From Eubacterium multiforme (GTDB taxonomy: Bacteria > Bacillota > Clostridia > Clostridiales > Clostridiaceae), in NCBI RefSeq assembly GCF_030813415.1, contig NZ_JAUSUF010000010.1:1-64000 (forward strand): a stretch of DNA of 64,000 nucleotides, written 5' to 3'. The position numbers were made by a program, and so were the translations under genes. The notes beneath the pieces were generated by a model, which did no database searches, was not told where the DNA came from, and was given only the letters and a program-made list of their open reading frames with translations. This document shows, in pieces, positions 57,347 to 64,000 of the stretch. Each line of letters begins with the position of its first letter. Position 1 is the first letter of the stretch.

Positions 57347-57421
57347 AATATTCCTTCCACTTAAATATACTGATATATTTTATAATATTAATTTATTATT
57401 TATTTTATTACATTTTAAAAT

Positions 57422-57455
57422 AAATAGTCGGCACTAATAAAAGTGCCGACTATTT
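57422..57455 (-). terminator. Terminator of the sporulation operon
   Basis: AAATAGTCGGCACT pairs with AGTGCCGACTATTT around six bases, directly at the stop of the small gene. Confidence 0.88.
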
Positions 57456-57716
57456 TTATTTAGAAGTAATCTCCTTTGCATATTCCTCATCTGTCTTAAG
57501 CCATTTTTTTAGATCAATTGGATATTCTTTATTTGATTTAATATGCATTTCACAGCTCATATTTTTATTATCCTTACAATATTTTTTATCCATATCTCTA
57601 TAATTTTCATCAAAATCAATTAACTCCTCAAAATTCACTAATTCTTCAAAGTTAACTATTTCACTTTCATCCATTTCAAAAAAGAAATCTCCTCCTTCTG
57701 GATATCTACAATACAT
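57456..57716 (-). CDS. Small acidic protein of unknown function
   Basis: An unrecognised protein of 86 residues, very acidic in the middle. A short internal repeat reads NFEELVNFEELIDF (about residues 22-35). Four cysteines or aromatic pairs are scattered (MYCRYP at the start, KYCKDN, MSCEMH). AGGAGGAAG precedes the ATG. It is the last gene of the probable prkA-yhbH-spoVR-rubrerythrin unit, 19 bases after rubrerythrin, so a spore or stress role is conceivable but not shown. Confidence 0.6.
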   Translation of the reverse strand: MYCRYPEGGDFFFEMDESEIVNFEELVNFEELIDFDENYRDMDKKYCKDNKNMSCEMHIKSNKEYPIDLKKWLKTDEEYAKEITSK

Positions 57717-57735
57717 ATATCTTCCTCCTAAAATC

Positions 57736-58272
57736 TTACTTTACCTTGCAATATGGTTTAAAATATTCCCTCTTATACTTACATAACGGACATATAAGTG
57801 GTGCTTCTGTTCCTTCATGAATATATCCACAATTCATACATTGCCAGTAAGTTACTTTGTCAGATTTAAACATAGTATCTGTTCTTATTTTCTCACAAAG
57901 AGTTAAAAATCTTTTTTTATGGCTCTCTTCAACTTCTCTAAGTTCTTTATAAAATTTTGCAATTTCTTCAAAGCCTTCTTCCCTTGCTACATCCTCAAAC
58001 TCTTTATATATACTTTCACTTTCTTCATTTTCAAAATAAGCTGCATCCATTAAATTATCTTCAGTACTATTGATTTTTTTAAGATATCTCTTAAATGCTT
58101 CCCTTGAATGAGCATATTCATTTTCTGCTGTTTCATCAAATATTTCTCCAACCCATCTATATCCTTCTTCTCTTGCTTTTTCTGCATAAAGATTATATTT
58201 CCCTCTAGCTCTTGATTCTCCTGAAAAAGTTTTATAAAGATTTTTTTCTGTTTTACTTCCTTTTAAATTCAA
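57736..58272 (-). CDS. Rubrerythrin
   Basis: A non-haem iron peroxidase of 178 residues that reduces hydrogen peroxide in anaerobes. The N-terminal four-helix diiron domain (about 1-140) has ESRARGKYNLYAEKA and ETAENEYAHSREAFKRY with repeated Glu/His ligands. The C-terminal rubredoxin domain is CMNCGYIHEGTEAPLICPLCKY. The start is TTG with TAGGAG. It follows spoVR by 47 bases on the same strand, with no terminator seen between, so it may be produced during sporulation. Confidence 0.93.
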   Translation of the reverse strand: MNLKGSKTEKNLYKTFSGESRARGKYNLYAEKAREEGYRWVGEIFDETAENEYAHSREAFKRYLKKINSTEDNLMDAAYFENEESESIYKEFEDVAREEGFEEIAKFYKELREVEESHKKRFLTLCEKIRTDTMFKSDKVTYWQCMNCGYIHEGTEAPLICPLCKYKREYFKPYCKVK

Positions 58273-58319
58273 AATATACTCCTAAGTAATCATTACTATA
58301 ATTTATAACTTATTCATTT

Positions 58320-59705
58320 TTAATGAAATTTGTTACCTTCAGAAATAGCAACTTTTCCATTATCACAAATTAATGTAAATTCTTCTCCTGCCCTATCTTT
58401 AGTATTTAGTCTAACTCTATAACCCCAAAGTTTTCCTAAATATCTTAAAGTCTCCTTTGCATAAGATAATTCTAATTCTCTTCCATCAAATACATGTTCT
58501 AAAGTTAATGTATAATCTTTCTTATTTAAATCTATAACTCTTATATGAGGTATTCCTCCAATTCCTAATGATAAAGCTAAATTATCTCTAATACTTTTCC
58601 ATCCTCTATCATCAGAAACTTCTTCAACTACAAAATCAAAATTTCTCTTTCCATATTGAAATAAATTAAGTTCCACGCAAAGTTCCTTTGTTAAATACCT
58701 TCTTATAAATGAAGAATCTCTATCTAAAGCCCTCACTTCAAAAATCTTTTCTCTTCCATATCTTTTTTCTAAATCCATAAATATTTTAAATCCAATATAA
58801 TAAGGATTAAGTCTCCCCTCTATTGGAGCTACAACATCATTATGTCTTTTTAAAAATTCAAGATAAAGATCTTCTGAAAGTCCAAGTTCCCTTAAAATTG
58901 TATAATGACAAAAACATGCCCATCCTTCATTCATTGTTTTTGTTTCAATTTGTGGCAAGAAATATTCAGTTTCCCTTTTAACTATTTTTAAAATATTTTT
59001 TTCCCAGTCCTCTAATTTTCCATATTCAATTATAAAACCAAATACATCATCCCTTGGCTCTAATGGAATCTTATCTATTTCTGGCTCAGAAATTTCCTTA
59101 TCCATATCTAAAAATTCTCTATTTGCTATTTTTTCTTTATAATCATTAATTCTTCTAAGTCTTATTTCCTCATCCTTTAGCTCACGAACTCCAATACTTC
59201 TTCCTATACTATATCTAATGGCATGGGCTGCATCTAAAACTTTTTCTACCTTATCATATCCAATGGAAGGATTGTTTATATAACTTCTAATTATTTCTGA
59301 ATCTAGTTTAAACATTTCAAGAGACATATCTGCCCTTGTTCCCTCTTTAAATAATCTATTATTTTTAAAAAAGTCATTATGTCCATAAACATGAGCCATT
59401 GTTAATATTTGAAGTAATAATGTATTATCCTTCATAAGATAAGCTAAACAAGGATTTGAGTTTATTACCATCTCATAAGGTAATCCTGTTAAATTTAATG
59501 AGTATAAAGTTTTATTTTTCTCATAAGATTTTCCATAACTCCAATGAGGATATTTAGAAGGCATACCTACATATGCCTCATATCCTATCATTTCATTAAA
59601 TCCTATTACTTCAAATTCTTGAGGGTAGTAGTTTAATCCTAATTCTTTAGCTTTTTTTTCTATTTTCTCATTCCACTTTTCTAAATCCTTTAAATTATAT
59701 TCCAA
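58320..59705 (-). CDS. spoVR: SpoVR family sporulation protein
   Basis: A protein of 461 residues of the SpoVR family, which in Bacillus affects spore cortex formation. Long conserved blocks include ATP-independent segments such as NEGWACFCHYTILRELGL, RLNPYYIGFKIFMDLEKRYG and GGIPHIRVIDLN. Length matches the family. The start is TTG; the stop of yhbH lies six bases upstream. It almost always occurs with yhbH and prkA, as here. Molecular function remains unknown. Confidence 0.94.
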   Translation of the reverse strand: MEYNLKDLEKWNEKIEKKAKELGLNYYPQEFEVIGFNEMIGYEAYVGMPSKYPHWSYGKSYEKNKTLYSLNLTGLPYEMVINSNPCLAYLMKDNTLLLQILTMAHVYGHNDFFKNNRLFKEGTRADMSLEMFKLDSEIIRSYINNPSIGYDKVEKVLDAAHAIRYSIGRSIGVRELKDEEIRLRRINDYKEKIANREFLDMDKEISEPEIDKIPLEPRDDVFGFIIEYGKLEDWEKNILKIVKRETEYFLPQIETKTMNEGWACFCHYTILRELGLSEDLYLEFLKRHNDVVAPIEGRLNPYYIGFKIFMDLEKRYGREKIFEVRALDRDSSFIRRYLTKELCVELNLFQYGKRNFDFVVEEVSDDRGWKSIRDNLALSLGIGGIPHIRVIDLNKKDYTLTLEHVFDGRELELSYAKETLRYLGKLWGYRVRLNTKDRAGEEFTLICDNGKVAISEGNKFH

Positions 59706-59711
59706 AGCAAC

Positions 59712-60893
59712 CTACTCCTCCTTAAGCTCCTCACTAAGCATAAACTTTAAAGCTTCCCATAAATCTTTCTTCTCTTTAACAACAACAGGAGTAAAATTTT
59801 CTTCTTTAATTTCTTTATTAAATCTATAATACATTGTTGTTGAATATGTTGATGGAAGTAACTCTGCATATCCAAATCTATTACTTACATCACATAATTC
59901 TTTAACTGCCTTCATTGCCTTTTCATTATCCTCTGTCCAGTTATCACCATCACTGGCGTAAACAGGATAAATATTCCACATTTCCTTTGGATAATCTTTT
60001 TTTATAACCTCTAAAGCTAAATTAATTCCACTTGATATATAAGTTCCTCCTGATTCTGCCTTGTGGAAAAATTCATATTCATTAACTCTTTTTGCAACTG
60101 TAGTATGAGATATAAATTCAAAGGCTAAATTATTATATTTTCTCCTTAAAAATCTAGATAGTACAAAGAATAAAGACCTTGCTAAATATTTTTTTGTACT
60201 ATCCATAGATCCTGAAACATCCATTATAAATATCATAACTGCATTACTTTCCCTTTTTGGCTTTTGTTTAACTCTATAAAATCTTAAATCCTCTTCTCTA
60301 AAAGGAAATCTATGAAGCTTAGCCTCATCTCTTGGTATTCCAGCTTCAATTAACGCACGTTTCTTACCTTGTTTTCTTGCAATCTTTGACATTACAGTTT
60401 TCTTTTTTGCAAGTCTTGGTCTTATACCATATCTTTGGTATCCACTTCTCTTTCCTGCACTTTCTGATATTATTTCAGAATATTTTTTTCTATCTAAATT
60501 TGGAAGATTAATTTCCTCTGCTATATACTCAAGTAATTCTTCTAAAGTTATTTCTGTATCATAAATATCATCTCCAGGAGAATTTCCTGCTCCCTTATTA
60601 CCTTTTCCTTGTCCTGGTTTTCCAGAACCTATTTTATCTCCACGCTTTTCTTCTCCAGTTCCTGTTGCAACTCCCTTAGAGTTTCTACCATAAACAAACT
60701 GATATTCTTTTATTCCCCTTATAGGAATTTTAAATTTTTTATTTTTTCCTTCTCCAATAATGCTTTCTTCTGATAAAATATCTCCTAAATTTTCCTTAAT
60801 GGACTTTTCCACTAATTGCCTATGTCTTCTTCTATCTTCAATAGACCTATCATGTTCTACAGGATTTATTGTGTTATCTCTAAAGATTGCCAT
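59712..60893 (-). CDS. yhbH: YhbH sporulation protein, von Willebrand A type
   Basis: A protein of 393 residues of the DUF444/YhbH family. The C-terminal half holds a VWA fold with a MIDAS-type metal site ([20 protein letters not shown] region, about residue 215). The first 200 residues are charged, with a Gly/Lys linker ([19 protein letters not shown]). Thought to be an adaptor working with PrkA and SpoVR. It starts ten bases after prkA and runs into spoVR, consistent with one transcript. Confidence 0.93.
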   Translation of the reverse strand: MAIFRDNTINPVEHDRSIEDRRRHRQLVEKSIKENLGDILSEESIIGEGKNKKFKIPIRGIKEYQFVYGRNSKGVATGTGEEKRGDKIGSGKPGQGKGNKGAGNSPGDDIYDTEITLEELLEYIAEEINLPNLDRKKYSEIISESAGKRSGYQRYGIRPRLAKKKTVMSKIARKQGKKRALIEAGIPRDEAKLHRFPFREEDLRFYRVKQKPKRESNAVMIFIMDVSGSMDSTKKYLARSLFFVLSRFLRRKYNNLAFEFISHTTVAKRVNEYEFFHKAESGGTYISSGINLALEVIKKDYPKEMWNIYPVYASDGDNWTEDNEKAMKAVKELCDVSNRFGYAELLPSTYSTTMYYRFNKEIKEENFTPVVVKEKKDLWEALKFMLSEELKEE

Positions 60894-60903
60894 AAGACTT
60901 TAG

Positions 60904-62826
60904 CTAGTCCTTCCAAAGATTATTAGCTGCATATTTTAAAATCACATCACAGCAATGTAGGCAATAGCCATTCTTTTGCATTTCATCTACCATAGCATTA
61001 TATTTTTCAGTTTGCTCTTTATCTCTAACTCTTGATTTTGTAATTATTCTTGAAAGATCCTTAACAGATGCCATAAGCTTCTTTTCAATTGCCTCTTTAA
61101 TAGGTTCATAAGATGTATAATTAATCATTCCACCATTTCTAACTAAATAGAACATATAAGATGTAACATCTGCCCTAAATCCTTTTGCTGATGATTCTGA
61201 AACTCCAATTTGTTCCTCTATACTTCTCATAAACTCTTCATCTGGATTTAATTCCTCTCCAGTTGAAGAATCTTTTATTTTGCTCTTATTTACAAAAGCT
61301 TCAGCATTATCAATATAATTATTGAAAAGACTTTCTGCCTGTTCTCTAAAGGAATGAATAAATGCCTTTGTAATTTCTTTTTCTAAAATTTTGTTATATT
61401 CTTTTCTAACTGTATCTTGTATAAATCCTAAATAACGTTTTTTATCATCAGAGGAAATATCCATCTCCTTAACTGATTTAATTATACTTTCCATAATACT
61501 TAAAGGATTAATACAATTATGCTCTGAATTTGAAAGGGCATTATCAATTGCTTTAATTATAAATCTTGTTGATATTCCCTTCATACCTTCATAAGAACCT
61601 GCTTCTTCCCTAAGTTCTCCTATATCAATTCTCTTTGTTGATCCCTTTTCAACTATTTCCTCTCCATTATAAATTTTAAGTTTAGTAATTGGATCAACTT
61701 TATTTGAAGCAGTAAGTCTTGAAAGAATTGCAAACATTGCTGCTATATCAATTGTATGAGGTGCAATGTGAGCATTAAAGCTGCTCTTTTTTAATATTTT
61801 TTTGTAGATTTTAACTTCCTCATCAAGTTCTAAACAGTAAGGAACTTCAATTTTAACTATTCTATCTAATATAGCTTCATTTGTATGGTCTGCTTTAAAT
61901 TTATTCCACTCAGCTTCATTTGAATGAGCAACAATTACTCCATCAAAATAAATCATAGAACCTTTACCTGGTGATGGAACTGACTTTTCTTGAGTTGCTG
62001 TAATAATTGTATGAAGATATTCAACATCATTTTTAAATACTTCTATAAATTCAACCATTCCTCTATTACCTACATTAAAAGCTCCATTTAATGAAAATAT
62101 TCTAGGGTCATCCTCTGGATACATATCCATTTTTGAAATATCAATTGATCCTGTAAGAATAGAAGTATCTTGATTATTTGGATCAACTGGAGGTACAACT
62201 CCAATTCCTTTTCTTGATCTTATTGAGAAACCTTTCTTTTCAATTGGCATCTCTTCATATTTTCCATCATATTCATTAACAAGTCTGTATTTACATACTG
62301 GACAAAGATCTCCTTCAATTTTAACTCCTAAAAGATTTTCAAATTCTGGTCTTAAATGTTTAGGAATTAAATGAAGTGGTTCTTCATGCATTGGACACCC
62401 TTTAATGCTATAAATTGATTCACAACCTTCTAAAGCTTTCTTTAAAGATTCAACTAAAGATGATTTACCAGCACCAACAGGCCCAACTAAATATAAAACT
62501 TGTCTTGCTTCTTCCCCTTTCATTGCTGCTGAATGAAAATAATTAACTAATTTCATTAATACTTTATCAATTCCAAAAAAATCGTCCTTAAAAAATCCAT
62601 ACTTTCTTATAACGTCATTTCCATAAATTCTTTTTACTTTATAATTTTCTTCCCCTTTTAGTGTTTCAACTCCCTCTTTTTTTATAATGTCATATAATCT
62701 CTTATGAGAAAGTTTTGCTATATCTGGATTTTCCTTTACTATTTCCAAGTAGTCTAAAAAGTTACCATTAAATTTTTCCTTTTCTCTACTTTCTCTATCA
62801 ATTTGAATAAATTCTTTAAAGTCCAT
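60904..62826 (-). CDS. prkA: PrkA, AAA+ protein / serine kinase-like
   Basis: A protein of 640 residues. The AAA+ domain (about 60-400) has Walker A VGPVGAGKSSLVESL (about residue 110), while the C-terminal region (about 400-640) is the PrkA kinase-like part. A CPVCKY cysteine pair is in the insertion near residue 175. First described as a serine kinase in sporulation; later work points to ATP-dependent protease-like activity. It heads the prkA-yhbH-spoVR block. Starts at ATG with GGGAGGGG. Probably made under a sporulation sigma factor; I could not settle the promoter. Confidence 0.94.
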   Translation of the reverse strand: MDFKEFIQIDRESREKEKFNGNFLDYLEIVKENPDIAKLSHKRLYDIIKKEGVETLKGEENYKVKRIYGNDVIRKYGFFKDDFFGIDKVLMKLVNYFHSAAMKGEEARQVLYLVGPVGAGKSSLVESLKKALEGCESIYSIKGCPMHEEPLHLIPKHLRPEFENLLGVKIEGDLCPVCKYRLVNEYDGKYEEMPIEKKGFSIRSRKGIGVVPPVDPNNQDTSILTGSIDISKMDMYPEDDPRIFSLNGAFNVGNRGMVEFIEVFKNDVEYLHTIITATQEKSVPSPGKGSMIYFDGVIVAHSNEAEWNKFKADHTNEAILDRIVKIEVPYCLELDEEVKIYKKILKKSSFNAHIAPHTIDIAAMFAILSRLTASNKVDPITKLKIYNGEEIVEKGSTKRIDIGELREEAGSYEGMKGISTRFIIKAIDNALSNSEHNCINPLSIMESIIKSVKEMDISSDDKKRYLGFIQDTVRKEYNKILEKEITKAFIHSFREQAESLFNNYIDNAEAFVNKSKIKDSSTGEELNPDEEFMRSIEEQIGVSESSAKGFRADVTSYMFYLVRNGGMINYTSYEPIKEAIEKKLMASVKDLSRIITKSRVRDKEQTEKYNAMVDEMQKNGYCLHCCDVILKYAANNLWKD

Positions 62827-62885
62827 ATTCTAAACCCCTCCCTTTAATAAAATATATTCATGTAATTCACTAATCTATGACAAAA

Positions 62886-62920
62886 AAAAGAATTAGAAAT
62901 GTAAACTTTCTAATTCTTTT
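62886..62920 (-). terminator. Terminator upstream of prkA
   Basis: AAAAGAATTAGAAA pairs with TTTCTAATTCTTTT around seven bases. It ends the preceding unknown gene's transcript, leaving about 55 bases for the prkA promoter. Confidence 0.8.
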
Positions 62921-62994
62921 TTATATTTTTAATTTTTATTTGAAGGGTCTATTTTAAATTTAAATTTATCTAATAAATATTTTAAGGTTATATT

Positions 62995-63525
62995 TTAGTA
63001 ATAAGTGTACATACTTATATTTAGTTTATCTTTTATAAAATTTTTTATTTTTTTATATGTGTTCTCTGATAATAATGCTTCTATAGTAACATTATTTGAA
63101 AAATTTGAATTTTTTATTTCATCATTATTTTCCTCAATTATATTTTTTATTGGAGCAAACATATTATATGAACACTCTAAAAATACCCCTATCTTTTCTT
63201 CCTCTAAATCCTCCTCTATCTCTTCTCTATAATTTGCACGACAAACACTACTATCTATTGAATCTAATATATAAAACCTAAGTTTATTACTTCTTGGAAA
63301 TTCTCTTTTTTCTATAGTCTTTAATAATTTTTTAAGTTCCTCTTTTGATAAATCTTTAAATTCTTCTTTATGAAATCCATATTCATAAAGATTATATTTA
63401 TTTTCTAACTTTTCTATTATCACTTTTCTATTTTTCTTATATGATCTTATATCTAAACAATTATAAGGCTTTAAATCTTCTAACCTCTTCATTGAATCAA
63501 AAACAAAATTATCAATAGCTATCAA
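62995..63525 (-). CDS. Unknown cytoplasmic protein
   Basis: A protein of 176 residues of no family I recognise. It has a Lys/Glu-rich helical middle (EEFKDLSKEELKKLLKTIEK), acidic DLEEEKIG and ends SMYTYY. No signal or membrane segment. I place the start at the TTG 63525 (IAIDNFVFD), which is six bases after AGAGGTG; a GTG three codons earlier lies in the ribosome site. It is a single gene with a downstream terminator. Confidence 0.6.
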   Translation of the reverse strand: MIAIDNFVFDSMKRLEDLKPYNCLDIRSYKKNRKVIIEKLENKYNLYEYGFHKEEFKDLSKEELKKLLKTIEKREFPRSNKLRFYILDSIDSSVCRANYREEIEEDLEEEKIGVFLECSYNMFAPIKNIIEENNDEIKNSNFSNNVTIEALLSENTYKKIKNFIKDKLNISMYTYY

Positions 63526-63742
63526 ATTTACCACCTCTATTTCTTATACTTAAATTATACAACTTTGTTTGTTATAAGTTATATATTGTTTTTTTATATT
63601 TATAATATTAATTAACTTATATATAAGCAAGTTTCACTACCCTAAAATTTCCTCATTTATTTTCCATCCATATATGTATAAACTAACTATTTATAACTAA
63701 CTATATTAAAGATTAAATAATAATTATATGAGGTGCAAAATA
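63526..63742. other. Divergent intergenic region
   Basis: AT-rich sequence between the minus-strand unknown gene and the plus-strand secreted protein. It must hold promoters for both, but no pair of -35/-10 hexamers stands out. Confidence 0.5.
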
Positions 63743-64000
63743 ATGAAAAAATCTATTAAAATTTGTTTATTTATATTTTTATCTATGGTATTTTCCTTTA
63801 ACCCTATTATTGCTAACTCTAAAATTATTTCTGATGTAAATCTTGTAGAGGATTCATTAAGAATAGATACACTACCAAAAAACTTTCGTAAAAGCTCTGA
63901 TAAAATATATTCTAATGAAAATCTTAATTTATATGGCTTAGATAATTTAAATATTTCAGGTAGTGGACAATTTTCTAAAAATGGACTTTCTTTAATTAAA
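63743..64000 (+). CDS. Secreted protein, partial; possibly PTP-like phytase
   Basis: The first 86 codons of a gene cut by the window edge. ATG follows GAGGTGC. A signal peptide (KKSIKICLFIFLSMVFSFNPIIA) is clear. The mature start includes RIDTLPKNFRKSSD and LDNLNISGSGQFSKNGLSLI, which resemble the N-terminal part of cysteine-dependent, protein-tyrosine-phosphatase-like phytases (inositol phosphate phosphatases). The catalytic HCxxGxxR loop would lie beyond 64000 and cannot be checked. Confidence 0.55.
   Translation, partial: MKKSIKICLFIFLSMVFSFNPIIANSKIISDVNLVEDSLRIDTLPKNFRKSSDKIYSNENLNLYGLDNLNISGSGQFSKNGLSLIK

Noticed and set aside
62827-62885. Sigma-E-type promoter before prkA (GTCATAG ... 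CATGAATAT)
   Set aside because: The spacing between the two elements is about 12 bases, too short for the usual 14-15, and the matches are partial.

Overview
The window is about 64 kb of very AT-rich DNA. Its gene families are those of an anaerobic, endospore-forming Clostridium: an SpoVR/YhbH/PrkA sporulation block, NfnAB flavin-based bifurcation, a K+-dependent membrane pyrophosphatase, rubrerythrin, a sigma-54-controlled alcohol dehydrogenase, and T-box and CggR regulation. Gene content and style resemble Clostridium perfringens; this species call is an inference from recognised families, not a database match. Nearly all genes lie on the minus strand. The exceptions are a drug/metabolite transporter (47389), pssA (56394), a secreted protein cut by the right edge (63743) and an endonuclease remnant (8735).

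Left part (1-9.1 kb): a possible IS200/IS605-type end, then nupC with a DeoR-type operator/promoter and the deoR-like regulator. Next come a flavodoxin/ferredoxin gene paired with a cysteine-desulfidase-type gene, and a sugar ABC importer (lipoprotein plus two permeases, no ATPase) with a cre-like site in its promoter. A truncated LAGLIDADG-like gene lies against the 3' end of the tmRNA gene.

Middle left (9.1-28.7 kb): ssrA with a consensus promoter, an SH3-repeat amidase, trpP behind a tryptophan T-box, a membrane-anchored glycerophosphodiesterase, an EamA transporter and nfnBA. An alcohol dehydrogenase follows with a perfect -24/-12 promoter and three 17-bp operator copies, next to its presumed enhancer-binding activator. 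Then comes the conserved Firmicute run smpB, rnr, hppA, secG, eno.

Middle (29-38 kb): a small kinase-like gene and the glycolytic operon cggR-gap-pgk-tpiA-gpmI, with a duplicated GTGGGAC operator at the promoter and hairpins after gap and every later gene. rpoN (sigma-54) lies just upstream. Thus the window holds sigma-54, one activator and one target promoter.

Middle right (37.5-53.3 kb): a BMP-type lipoprotein, DegV, TrmL, a HAD phosphatase, and a wall-related run (ddl, OmpR-type response regulator, kinase, GH25 muramidase, VanW). Then nth, plsC, queG, cysE-cysK behind a cysteine T-box, and mgsA.

Right part (53.6-64 kb): an MgtE-like protein without its membrane channel, preceded by a long structured leader I could not assign to a known riboswitch class; a lipid kinase; pssA; two small unknown genes; and a probable operon prkA-yhbH-spoVR-rubrerythrin-small ORF. 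A further unknown gene and the start of a secreted protein, possibly a PTP-like phytase, close the window.

I saw no CRISPR array, rRNA, tRNA, complete insertion sequence or prophage. The least explained items are the leader and channel-less MgtE protein (53.6-55.2 kb), the sigma-54 operator cluster (19.6-19.75 kb) and the sporulation operon carrying rubrerythrin.
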